Below, one piece after another: positions 40,690 through 49,312 of a stretch of 64,000 bases of DNA. How positions within the stretch are numbered: the stretch's first letter is position 1; the number at the start of each line of letters is the position of its first letter. The DNA is from Niveibacterium microcysteis (lineage in GTDB: Bacteria > Pseudomonadota > Gammaproteobacteria > Burkholderiales > Rhodocyclaceae): contig NZ_CP071060.1 in assembly GCF_017161445.1 (NCBI RefSeq), positions 4,278,001-4,342,000 on the forward strand, written 5' to 3'. The notes under the pieces were generated by a model. The model made no database searches, was not told where the DNA came from, and was given only the letters and a program-made list of their open reading frames with translations. The position numbers and the translations under genes are program-made.

Positions 40690-41339
40690 TTGGGGCTGCA
40701 GGCTGGTTTCGGCGAGGGAAGTGGAAAACGCCGTGTCACTCTAGTTCCTGGGCCAACCGCCGCCAAGCTGGCGACGACGAAGCCGAGCTTGCCTGTCCGT
40801 GAACGGTCGGTTTCATCGACCGAACGGTCTTGAGTACCGACCGGCCGCAATTTCGCGCGCTGCGCGGATCATTCCAGCGGGCGCCCCGACTCGCGTTCTC
40901 CGTGGTGGCAAACGCCGGGCGCTGCGTTCACCCGGCATGGTGGCGCACTGCCCCGGCCACGACCATCGCAGGTGCGCTGCGACGGCTCGGTCGAGCCTGC
41001 CGACCGTTGCCGCACCGAAACCAACGGTTGGTCGCAACCGACTGTCGCCCCGCGCGCGGGTCGCCGAAAGTGCACACCAGCCGCAGCAAATCGCCCGATG
41101 CGGCTCGAACGCAACTTGACGATGACGACGGGGAACTCGCACGACGACACCGCTCGGAGACACCCGTGTATGCAGGTGCTCGCCACACTGATTGATGAGA
41201 CCCATCGGTCGGCAAGGGCGCTGACCGAGGAGCCGCTGCGGCGCATGCCGTTTGCCGCCGAGTCACCACGAGGCGCAGTCGGAAACACGCGTGTGCCACA
41301 TCGACTTGAGGCGCCCGCTCTACCGTGAGGAGATCAGGA
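40690..41339. other. 650-base gap with only doubtful ORFs
   Basis: Overlapping open frames exist on both strands, as is usual in GC-rich DNA, but none shows a family pattern or good ribosome site. The least bad is 41122-41328 (68 codons), ending 11 bases before the DUF2938 gene. I leave it unnamed. Confidence 0.4.
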
Positions 41340-41834
41340 ATGGAAAGCTTTGTTTCAGCGTTTGTCGGCGGCATGGCCGGCGCCCTGCTGATGGATGCCA
41401 CCGAGGCATTCGCGGCGAGGTTGGGCGTCACCAGCGGCGTGAACGTAGCCTTGCTGGGCCGCTGGTTCCTGAGCTTGCTCGGCGGGCGCTTCACCCACAA
41501 GGACATTCGCGAATGCCGGCCATTCAAACGCGAGGCATGGGCAGGGTGGGCCTTTCATCTCCTTGTTGGCGGCGGCGGTGTCGCGCTGCTCTATCCCCTG
41601 TTCTTCCACGGCGCTGGATTGCCACAGCCGGACAACGATCTGCTAGGGGGCATGATCTTTGGTCTCGTGACGTCATTGCTGCCGTGGTTCCTGCTGCTAC
41701 CGTCCTTCGGATGGGGCGCTTTCGGGCTGCGCGGGCCGGCGGGTACCAATGCCCTGCTTGCAAGTCCGCTGTCTCACATCCCCTATGGGCTGGGCGTCGG
41801 CGTCGCACTCGCATTTGCTCGCCATATCGGTTAG
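41340..41834 (+). CDS. DUF2938-like membrane protein
   Basis: 164 residues with four predicted membrane segments (about 3-20, 68-90, 103-125, 138-160). The pattern GGMAGALLMDATEAFAARLG, LGRWFLSLLGGRFTHKDI and PYGLGVGVALAF fits DUF2938. GAGGAGATCAGGA precedes the ATG at 41340; the upstream TTG start is not needed. Function unknown. Confidence 0.75.
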   Translation: MESFVSAFVGGMAGALLMDATEAFAARLGVTSGVNVALLGRWFLSLLGGRFTHKDIRECRPFKREAWAGWAFHLLVGGGGVALLYPLFFHGAGLPQPDNDLLGGMIFGLVTSLLPWFLLLPSFGWGAFGLRGPAGTNALLASPLSHIPYGLGVGVALAFARHIG

Positions 41835-42189
41835 CGCACACCGCCATGCACACGCTATTGCCCGCTCCGATGGCGCAAAGCAGCCACGCACCGGCCAACA
41901 ACGCGAGAGTATCGATGCGCCGACATCGCCGGACGGCGAGTTTCTCCTTTCTCCAGAAAGATCAATGTCGACCGGCACGATGACTAAAACCCGGGCGCCG
42001 CCGCACAGCTCGTTCGGCCGCATCCCGCCCACCGCTTTCGCCGCTGAAGACCGTCGCAACGCCAACACCGTGGAGAGAGCCCTAATCCCAGCAACCGTTT
42101 CACCTACCATGCAAACCTAGAACTTCTCTCCACCCTATCGGTACTACAAACGGGGGCGGGTCACCCAGCCCACAACAACCGAGACGAAC
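41835..42189. other. Intergenic region
   Basis: 355 bases without a supported gene, between the membrane protein and the repeat-rich protein. No clear terminator is seen. Confidence 0.4.
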
Positions 42190-43923
42190 ATGACCACATC
42201 CACCTGGAACCTTGAAGCAGGCAGCGGCGACTGGAATACGGCGGGCAACTGGAGCCCGACCGGGGTGCCCAGCGATGTCGCGGCATTCGCCAGTTCGACG
42301 CAGACGGGCATCAGCTTTTCGCAGGCATCGGGAAGTGTGGTGAACAGCATCGAATTCGCGGCAGGGGCGTCGGCCTATACCTTCACCTTCACCGCGCCGT
42401 CGCCCACCACGCCAACGCTGGTCATTGCCGGCAACGGCGTGACCAATAGCTCGATGAGTCAGCAGAGTTTCATTGTCGCCGCTGCCAGCAGCGGGTATCA
42501 GAATCCACAGCTCAAGTTCACCCATTCCGCTTCGGCGGGCGGCGCCAACAATTACTACTGCGCCGGCCCGGCAACGGCACAAGATTCCGGCGGCGGCGTG
42601 ATCCGCTTTGCTGACACCTCATCCGCCGGGGCAGCCAACTTTATGGCGTGGACTGGCGCCGGCACGCCGCCGCGGTATGGCAGCACGGTGGGCGGCGAGA
42701 TCAGCTTCGGCGATTCTTCGACCGCGGCGTCGGCCAGCTTCACCATCTACGGCTCGCTCGGCAGCGATGGCGACACCTTCGGCAACACCGTGTTCCACGA
42801 TAGTTCGACAGCTGCCAACGCGACTTTCACCAACATCGGCGGCACGGTTTCCGGTGGCGATGGCGGCAACACGCAGTTCTACGACAATTCGACAGCAGGC
42901 GACGCGCACTTCTACAACAAGGGCGGGACTTTCAGCAAAGCGAACGGCGGCGACGTGGCTTTCGACGGCACCGCCAGCGGTAGCTACGGGCATTTCTACA
43001 ATTACGCCGCACCGGCGGCCGGGGCCTACGGCGGCGTTACGAGTTTCAACAACAATCCGCCGGAAGTAGCCTCGGGGGGCGCATCAGCGGGAAACGGCGC
43101 CTACTTCAACTTTGGTGCGCGCAATAGCGAACAGGGCGGCGGTGGCCATGTTGAGTTCAGTGCCCGACACGGTTCGCCGACTGCGGCCAACGGCATCTTC
43201 AACAACTACGGCAGCACGATCTCCGGCAACGCCACCGCCGGACATACGATTTTTTCGATCAACCAGCCGAGCAGCTATTTTCCGACGGCGGGCAGTGCCA
43301 CCTTCTACAACCACCCCGCCGCCGCACCGGGTGGCGCAGCAGGTTTCACTGCGTTCTCGGTCTATACCAATAGCGACTCGACGGGCAGCGCCGGCGATAG
43401 CTGCAACGTTCCCACCGCCGGCGAGGGAACGTTCTACAACCTCGGCGCCTATATTTCGGGTGCCTCGGGTGGTTACACGACGTTTTCCGGCACCTCGACC
43501 GCGGGCAACGCGGTGCTGTTTGCGTACGGCGGCACGAACGGCGGCGATGGAGGCAAGATCGCGTTTTACGACAATTCCTCCGGCGGTACGTCCAGCATCT
43601 CGCTCGTCGACAATGGCGAACTCGATCTCAGCTACCACGCCGGCGGCGTCACGCTGGCCAACCTCGAACTCCGCGGCGGCATCATCCGAGTGACGCTCGG
43701 CAGTACCCCGACCAGCCTGACACTCACCGGCGCGCTGGCACTGCCGTACCCAACAACCTTCTCGTTCCAGAGTAGCGGCGTCAGCGCCGGCACGCCGTAC
43801 ACCGTACTGACCGCGCCTAACCTCGCCGATTTCTCTGCGGACCAGTTCAACGGCAACAGCGTCGACGGCATGACGCCGACCTTCGCAATTGTTGGGACTG
43901 CGTTGCAGGTGACGTTTGCGTGA
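42190..43923 (+). CDS. Repeat-rich beta-helical-looking protein of unknown function
   Basis: 577 residues, very rich in Gly, Ala, Ser, Thr and Asn. It starts with an autotransporter-like TSTWNLEAGSGDWNTAGNWSP motif, then repeats a unit of about 25-35 residues with the form STAxxAxFxNxGGTxSGGDGGxTxFxD at least eight times. The repeats suggest a right-handed beta-helix. There is no signal peptide at this start, no autotransporter barrel (the end is LQVTFA), and no sorting signal. It ends 13 bases before the IS3 element. Secretion route and function are unknown. Confidence 0.7.
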   Translation: MTTSTWNLEAGSGDWNTAGNWSPTGVPSDVAAFASSTQTGISFSQASGSVVNSIEFAAGASAYTFTFTAPSPTTPTLVIAGNGVTNSSMSQQSFIVAAASSGYQNPQLKFTHSASAGGANNYYCAGPATAQDSGGGVIRFADTSSAGAANFMAWTGAGTPPRYGSTVGGEISFGDSSTAASASFTIYGSLGSDGDTFGNTVFHDSSTAANATFTNIGGTVSGGDGGNTQFYDNSTAGDAHFYNKGGTFSKANGGDVAFDGTASGSYGHFYNYAAPAAGAYGGVTSFNNNPPEVASGGASAGNGAYFNFGARNSEQGGGGHVEFSARHGSPTAANGIFNNYGSTISGNATAGHTIFSINQPSSYFPTAGSATFYNHPAAAPGGAAGFTAFSVYTNSDSTGSAGDSCNVPTAGEGTFYNLGAYISGASGGYTTFSGTSTAGNAVLFAYGGTNGGDGGKIAFYDNSSGGTSSISLVDNGELDLSYHAGGVTLANLELRGGIIRVTLGSTPTSLTLTGALALPYPTTFSFQSSGVSAGTPYTVLTAPNLADFSADQFNGNSVDGMTPTFAIVGTALQVTFA

Positions 43924-43954
43924 GGCAACGGGAAGATGAATCGCCCCGGCTTCC

Positions 43955-44829
43955 CTAGACAGTTTTCTGCTTGTTGAAATACCGCTGTTCGAACTCGACC
44001 GGAGACATGTTCTCGGTGTGACTATGCCGACGTTTCGGGTTGTAGAACAACTCGATGTAGTCGAAGACATCGCGCCGAGCGTCCTCTCGGGTCGCGTAGA
44101 TCTTTTGGCGAATCCGTTCTCGTTTGAGCAGTTGGAAAAAGCTTTCTGCGACTGCATTGTCGTGGCAGTTGCCGCGCCGGCTCATGCTCCCCACAAGATT
44201 GTGGTGCCTTAGGAAGTCCTGCCAGTCGTAACTGGAGAACTGGCTACCTTGGTCCGAGTGCACGATGACGGAGGTGTCCGGCTTGCGTCGCCAGACGGCC
44301 ATCAGCAACGCATTGAGTGCCAGATCCCGATGCATACGCGGCCCCATCGACCATCCAATAACTTGGCGCGAGAACAAGTCGAGCACCACCGCAAGGTAAA
44401 GCCAACCTTCGAAGGTCCGGATGTAGGTGATGTCGGTGACCCATGCCTTGTTAGGCGCCGTAGGTGAAAACTGGCGGTCGAGCGCATTCGGATGGACGAT
44501 TGCCGGTCGTCCGCCATAGTGGCCGCGCCGGCGCGAATAGCCTGTTTGCGCACGCAGCCCTTCGACCCGCATCAGCCGAGCCACCGATGCTTGCCGCATT
44601 GTTCGCCCATCTCGCGCAGATCATCATGGATCTTGCGATAGCCATACACGGCGCCCGACTCAAGCCACGCGTGCTTGATCAGCCCCAGGAGCCGACGATC
44701 CTCGCGGCTCCTAGGACTTTCGTGGCATCGACTCCACGCATAGAACCCGCTTGGATGGACGCCAATGACCTTGCACATCCGTCGCACCACGAACTCGCTT
44801 TGATGGGCCTGGATGAACGCGTACTTCAC
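43955..44829 (-). pseudogene. IS3 transposase orfB, frameshifted
   Basis: Two frames together give a full integrase-core transposase. The first (44572-44829) begins with a GTG overlapping the orfA stop and reads VIGVHPSGFYAWS up to MGEQCGKHR. The second (43955-44599) continues ARLMRVEGLRAQTGY, with the DDE core WVTDITYIRTFEGW, VIVHSDQGSQFSS and CHDNAVAESFFQLLK. The join at about 44581-44586 lacks one G (CGGTGG where CGGGTGG would keep frame). So the copy is probably inactive unless the base is a sequencing error. Confidence 0.85.
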
Positions 44830-45104
44830 CCGGACTGCTTGGCAAAGTACGCGGCGGCTTTTCTTAGGATGTCGCGCTCTTCGGTGACGCGTTTGAGTTC
44901 GCTCTTCAAACGACGGAGCTCCGCACTCTCGGCATCCGCCTTCGCCCGCTCCGGCGCGGGCGCACTATAGCGCTTGATCCATTGGTACAGGCTGTGTGTG
45001 GAGACCCCCAGCCGCGCCGCCACCTCCGCAACGGCATGCCCTCGATCGGTGACCTGCTTCACCGCTTCAACCTTGAACTCTTCTGTGTAACGCGCCGTAC
45101 CCAT
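44826..45104 (-). CDS. IS3-family transposase orfA (HTH)
   Basis: 92 residues: an HTH_Tnp_1 domain (YTEEFKVEAVKQVTDRGHAV, AARLGVSTHSLYQWIKRY) and a leucine-zipper tail (LRRLKSELKRVTEERDILRKA), as in IS3 family OrfA. Overlaps orfB by four bases, the usual set-up for coupling or frameshifting. Confidence 0.93.
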   Translation of the reverse strand: MGTARYTEEFKVEAVKQVTDRGHAVAEVAARLGVSTHSLYQWIKRYSAPAPERAKADAESAELRRLKSELKRVTEERDILRKAAAYFAKQSG

Positions 45105-45182
45105 GACACCTCCTTGTACGCCTCACTGTGAGGCAAGAATGTGTCTAAGGAGTCCGCGGCGATTCACTCTCCCCAAACGAAG

Positions 45183-45224
45183 CCAGCCCAACTAACGGCG
45201 CGTCGTCGCCATCAGTTGGGCTGG
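45183..45224 (-). terminator. Stem-loop after the DUF1254 gene
   Basis: Perfect 11-base arms CCAGCCCAACT and AGTTGGGCTGG with a 20-base loop, 20 bases past the DUF1254 stop. There is no T-run on the minus strand, so it may act as an RNA-end stabiliser rather than a true terminator. Confidence 0.5.
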
Positions 45225-45243
45225 TCGTTGCGTGGGTCCTGGC

Positions 45244-46758
45244 TTACTTGATCAATTCAATCTCGCTTGGCCGCCATGTCTTGTCGAACCAAGGTTGCAG
45301 CGGCCCGTAGAGGCGCAGAAGGGTATTCCATCCCTTGCCGGGAATGGTTTGCACCCAGTTGTTCTCCTTGCCAGCGGGGGCCTTCGGTCCAAAGTAGACA
45401 TCGACCGAGCCGTCCGGATTGATCAACACCGCCTTGTTCTGGCTGGTGACCGCAGGCCATTTTTGGTCGGTCTGGAGCATTGAGCGGGTCTGGTTGTCGT
45501 ACAGGATGACCGACCAGAACTGCTTGACGGGGATGTTGGGCGGCAGATGGAGCTTATAGTTCTTGCCCCCATCGAACGGGCGACCGTTGGCGTCCACAAA
45601 AGCCGCCATGTACTGCGAGCCCTCACCGACGGTCTTCGAATCCATGGCCGGCGTTACGCCAGTGGCGTAGAAGAAGAACGCGGAATAAGCGTCGAGGATT
45701 CGCACGCCGTTCTGCTCAAACTTGTAGCCGCCGTAGAAGCCCGAGCGCCACGCGCTGTTGGGGTAGTAGTAACTCTCCTTGATCCGCAAACGGCTATTCA
45801 TGGCACGCGCCGTGGCATCGCCGACCAATGCAGCCTCGGTCAGGATCTTCTTCATGCGCGCATCGGGCGCAAAAGGTTTGCCCTTCTGGATGCCAATCGA
45901 TGCATACAAGCCAAGCGTAACCGGATCGATCGATTCGGTCGGCTCTTCCTGCACCACCTGGTTCAGGTACTCCCAGAACGGATAGTCCGCCGGCGCCAAG
46001 GTGCTGAAATCCTTCCCGGAGACGTGCACGAACTTGACCGGCGGCGGGTTGGCGGCGTCCTTCAGGAGATAGATCTTGGTGTGTTTCTCGACAACGTCCA
46101 CCCCCGGCTTCGGATCACCATCAACGAGGAAGGAGCGCCACGGCACCCAGACGCTGAAGGTTGCTGGGCGCACGACGAAGTAGCCATCAGGTACTTCGCC
46201 CGTGTAGCCAGGCGGCAGGATCAGATACTTGCCTCCCTTGCCCTTGTCAGGTCCAACGAGGCCGATATCGGTGACAAAGCTGTACCACATGTCATCCATC
46301 AGCCCGAGCACGTTAGGCGGTACTTCGAGGACCAACGGCCCGCCGCGCAGGTCCAGCCAGAACCACGTATACGGCGTGTTGTTGTTGGGCGTGAGGAACA
46401 GGGACTTTGAGTCCATGCGATCCTCGAAGATCGGCACGGTCGTATTGATCGGCCCGAGTTCAGCGATCCCCTTGCGGTTGGCCAGTTGATTGACCGGCGC
46501 GAGCCCCAACAAATACGCCTGCACGGCGCGCTGGAAATCGAGATTGTCGTAGAGCTTTTCAACGGTCGCGTCGTCAGGGAAACCGTCGAAGAACTTCAAG
46601 GTACCCAAGCGGGTCTCGACCTTGTCCGGAATGGCGACGCCTGCCGGAATCTCGGTCGTCATCTTCATTTTCGGCGGCTTCTTCGCTTGCGCCGGACTTA
46701 CGGCCAGCGCGCAGGCGAGCACGCTAGCGAACACGGCCATCATGGGTTTAGCCTTCAT
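45244..46758 (-). CDS. Exported DUF1254/DUF1214 protein
   Basis: 504 residues with a signal peptide (cut near AQA-KK). The N-terminal DUF1254 part has YLLGLAPVNQLA and TPNNNTPYTWFWLDLR; the C-terminal DUF1214 part has GWNTLLRLYGPLQPWFDKTWRPSEIE. These proteins are periplasmic and of unknown enzymatic role, though often near catabolic genes. It lies at the end of the minus-strand sulfatase locus, after a 200-base gap from the transporter-like gene. Confidence 0.88.
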   Translation of the reverse strand: MKAKPMMAVFASVLACALAVSPAQAKKPPKMKMTTEIPAGVAIPDKVETRLGTLKFFDGFPDDATVEKLYDNLDFQRAVQAYLLGLAPVNQLANRKGIAELGPINTTVPIFEDRMDSKSLFLTPNNNTPYTWFWLDLRGGPLVLEVPPNVLGLMDDMWYSFVTDIGLVGPDKGKGGKYLILPPGYTGEVPDGYFVVRPATFSVWVPWRSFLVDGDPKPGVDVVEKHTKIYLLKDAANPPPVKFVHVSGKDFSTLAPADYPFWEYLNQVVQEEPTESIDPVTLGLYASIGIQKGKPFAPDARMKKILTEAALVGDATARAMNSRLRIKESYYYPNSAWRSGFYGGYKFEQNGVRILDAYSAFFFYATGVTPAMDSKTVGEGSQYMAAFVDANGRPFDGGKNYKLHLPPNIPVKQFWSVILYDNQTRSMLQTDQKWPAVTSQNKAVLINPDGSVDVYFGPKAPAGKENNWVQTIPGKGWNTLLRLYGPLQPWFDKTWRPSEIELIK

Positions 46759-46959
46759 TCACTTCTCCTCCTGAAACTCGTGAGTAATAGGTGTCGTCGT
46801 TGCTCGCTAACGTGAACGCAGCTGGCAGCGGAACCCGGCAGAGCGAACCAAAAGCGCTGGACATTCTGGTTCTCATCAATGGATTGGTAAAAGCGCACCT
46901 TCGAACCTTTGTTGCGTACGAACACCGTGCACGGCCTTGGCTATCGAACATTTACGTGC

Positions 46960-47883
46960 TTACAGCCCTCCCCCCCAACGGGTCTGCAATGCAAGGCTCA
47001 GGAGACTCATGTTGTTTCCGGTTCGGGCATATACGCCATCACTGGCGGAGAGCTTCACCGAAAAGTGGCGACCAATCGGCACCGAAAAGGCGGCGCCGAT
47101 GCGCCAGTTTTCCTGGCGGTCGTCATCAGCCACGTCGTTGACATAGGTCCGCCCTCCACCGTAATACGTCGCGCTGATGGAGGCCCACACCGCAGTGGCA
47201 AAGTTATAAACGCCGTGCACCTGTACCGAATAGAGCGGATCTTGCCGACGCATACTGCCACCGTAGAAGTTGGTATTCTGCGTAAACAGGGTGACCGCGC
47301 CCGCCAACTCAAGCGATAGCGGCCCAAACGCCTTGGAGAGCCCAAGCTCCGGCTTGAAACTCCAGCGGTTGGTGCCAAGGTTGACCACGTATTCCGGGTC
47401 GTAGCTGCCCGTCGGGGCCGTAATTTGCAGACTCGTCCCGATAATCAAGTCGGGCTCAAACCGTGCAAACTCCGGCAAGGTCAGCGGCGGCGCCCCCTTG
47501 AGGTTCAACGCCAGGCGGACAACCGAATCGGTGAAACCATGTTGTTCGCGGTCGGTTCGCTGGCCGGCATATTCAGCATTGCCCGACATCTGTGCATAGG
47601 GCAACGCCAGATCAATGCGACCAGTCTGGCCCTGGAACTCGAATGCATGCGCATACGCCACAACGCTCGTCCAAACATCCAACTCCGGATTCCGGACCGG
47701 AAGCGCAGCATCAAAGGCGATCCCGCCGCTCGAGTGGCTGGCACCGAAAATCAGAAAGTTCATACCGACCGGCAAGTTCGCATAATTGCGCGGTTCGAGC
47801 GACTGCGCATGGCAGCACTGAATGGTCAGCGCCCCGAGCATGATCTGTATTAGCGCTCGGCAAAGTGATCTGAAACGCCTCAT
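46960..47883 (-). CDS. Phenol MetA-type outer-membrane transporter-like protein
   Basis: 307 residues: signal peptide, then a beta-barrel pattern of alternating residues (NYANLPVGMNFLIFGAS, LDLALPYAQMSG-like strand, QITAPTGSYDPEYVVNLGTNRWSFKPELGLSKAF) that matches the MetA-pathway phenol-degradation family, thought to be outer-membrane channels for aromatic compounds. The start at 47883 avoids overlap with the maturase gene; the frame is open 13 codons further. Confidence 0.82.
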   Translation of the reverse strand: MRRFRSLCRALIQIMLGALTIQCCHAQSLEPRNYANLPVGMNFLIFGASHSSGGIAFDAALPVRNPELDVWTSVVAYAHAFEFQGQTGRIDLALPYAQMSGNAEYAGQRTDREQHGFTDSVVRLALNLKGAPPLTLPEFARFEPDLIIGTSLQITAPTGSYDPEYVVNLGTNRWSFKPELGLSKAFGPLSLELAGAVTLFTQNTNFYGGSMRRQDPLYSVQVHGVYNFATAVWASISATYYGGGRTYVNDVADDDRQENWRIGAAFSVPIGRHFSVKLSASDGVYARTGNNMSLLSLALQTRWGGGL

Positions 47884-47908
47884 GTCGCGGCCTCGCAGGT
47901 CGAATATC

Positions 47909-49246
47909 TCAGACTGACCCACCGGAGGGCGGGCTCGCCTTGGCGTTCATGCCCATCGTGACGGCACTGCCTTCACGCGGTGGTGCTTTCGTGATGATCA
48001 AGGGGCCTTTGGTTGCCTCCATCACCGCCGAGGCCGGAAGGTCGTTCTCGATCAAGGTCGCCATGGCACGCAGGTACTTGCGGATATGCTTGAAGAACTT
48101 CTTGTAGCCCGCACACAAGTAATGCAGCCCGGGCTCGCCGTCCGGCGTCATCGCGAAGCGGTGCTTCGGGCAGCCGCCCCAACAGGCTTCCTTCACCTCA
48201 CAAGTACGGCAGTACTGTGGCAACGTCGCTTCCTTGTGGGGGCCAAAGCCGGACGCCACCGAACGATCGACCATCGCCTCAAGCGAATCGCTCATCACAT
48301 TGCCAAGCCGATATTCCGGATAGACATAGTGGTCGCATGCAAACACGCTGCCATCGTGCTCCATCGCCACCGCTCGCCCGCATTGTTTCGCGAAGATGCA
48401 AACGGGTGATGGTTCGCCAAGCCACGCAGTCAGCGCCCATTCAAAATTCATGACGAAGACCGAACCGACGTCGTTGCGCACCCATTCTTCGTAGATCGCA
48501 ATCAGGAAGTCGCCGTAGGCCCCAGGCTCGACGGTCCACGGTGTCACGCGCGCATTGGGCTCTTGGCGATCAAGGACCGAAGGGCGGGCGAGCCAGAGTT
48601 TGATTGCCTTGGTTTCGGCGTCGGGCTCGCGCTCCACGATCGGCGTGAATTGAACGAAGTTGATGCCCGCTGCCTTGAAGAATCGATAGACCTCTAGCGG
48701 ATGTTGTGCCGTCCCCCTTCCGACACAGGCGAGTGCGTTGAACTCGATCCCGTGATGCTGCAGCAGACGAACACCGGCCATGACGCGCTCGAAAGTGCCA
48801 GCACCGTGGCGGTCCTTTCGGTAGCGATCGTGGATGGCCTGCGGCCCATCTAGGCTGATCCCGATAAAGAAGTCGTTCTGCTTGAAGAACCTGCACCATT
48901 CGTCGTTCAGGTGCAGCCCGTTGGTTTGCAGCACGTTACGGATCTCACGCTGCGCACGGAAAGGCTGCTGCAACTCAACGACGCGGCGGAAGAAGTCAAT
49001 GCCCAGCAGCGTCGGTTCACCGCCGTGCCAGACGAACTCCACCACCGGGGTGGATTGCGCGGCGACGTATTCCTCTATGTATTTCGCAAGTACCGCCTCG
49101 GGCATCTTGAACTGCTCGCTACCCGGGAAAAGCGCTCGCTTCTCAAGGTAAAAGCAGTAATCGCACGCGATGTCGCACACTGCGCCGATCGGTTTGGCGA
49201 GTACGTGGATTCCGGGCTTACCGCCAACAGCGGACGCATTCGTCAA
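47909..49246 (-). CDS. Anaerobic sulfatase-maturating enzyme (radical SAM, SPASM)
   Basis: Converts the active-site Ser or Cys of sulfatases to formylglycine. 445 residues: radical SAM cluster Cys24, Cys28, Cys31 (CDIACDYC) followed by FYLEK, the anSME signature. Then VEFVWHGGEPTLLG, and a C-terminal SPASM domain with two further iron-sulfur cluster Cys sets (CIFAKQCG, FACDHYVYPEYRLGN, CRTCEVKEACWGGCPKHRF). The start appears to be TTG. It lies 66 bases downstream of the sulfatase gene. Confidence 0.93.
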   Translation of the reverse strand: MTNASAVGGKPGIHVLAKPIGAVCDIACDYCFYLEKRALFPGSEQFKMPEAVLAKYIEEYVAAQSTPVVEFVWHGGEPTLLGIDFFRRVVELQQPFRAQREIRNVLQTNGLHLNDEWCRFFKQNDFFIGISLDGPQAIHDRYRKDRHGAGTFERVMAGVRLLQHHGIEFNALACVGRGTAQHPLEVYRFFKAAGINFVQFTPIVEREPDAETKAIKLWLARPSVLDRQEPNARVTPWTVEPGAYGDFLIAIYEEWVRNDVGSVFVMNFEWALTAWLGEPSPVCIFAKQCGRAVAMEHDGSVFACDHYVYPEYRLGNVMSDSLEAMVDRSVASGFGPHKEATLPQYCRTCEVKEACWGGCPKHRFAMTPDGEPGLHYLCAGYKKFFKHIRKYLRAMATLIENDLPASAVMEATKGPLIITKAPPREGSAVTMGMNAKASPPSGGSV

Positions 49247-49312
49247 ATCTGCCCCCTGAACCTTGAAGGCCGGAGATCCCCCTGCAGGGAATCCCCGGCA
49301 GCACTGCGGGTG

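Larger units (their letters stand above)
43937..45166 (-). mobile_element. IS3-family insertion sequence with frameshifted orfB
   Basis: 1230 bases bounded by imperfect terminal inverted repeats: left TGAATCGCCCCGGCTTCCCT..., right (complement) TGAATCGCCGCGGACTCCTT..., matching at 21 of 25 positions. It holds orfA and a broken orfB on the minus strand. No 3- or 4-base target duplication is seen (AGA on the left, CTC on the right), which hints at later rearrangement at one flank. Confidence 0.88.

Noticed and set aside
40830..41328. Overlapping plus-strand frames, including 41122-41328
   Set aside because: No ribosome site, no family pattern, Arg/Ser-rich composition; kept only as a note in the intergenic entry.
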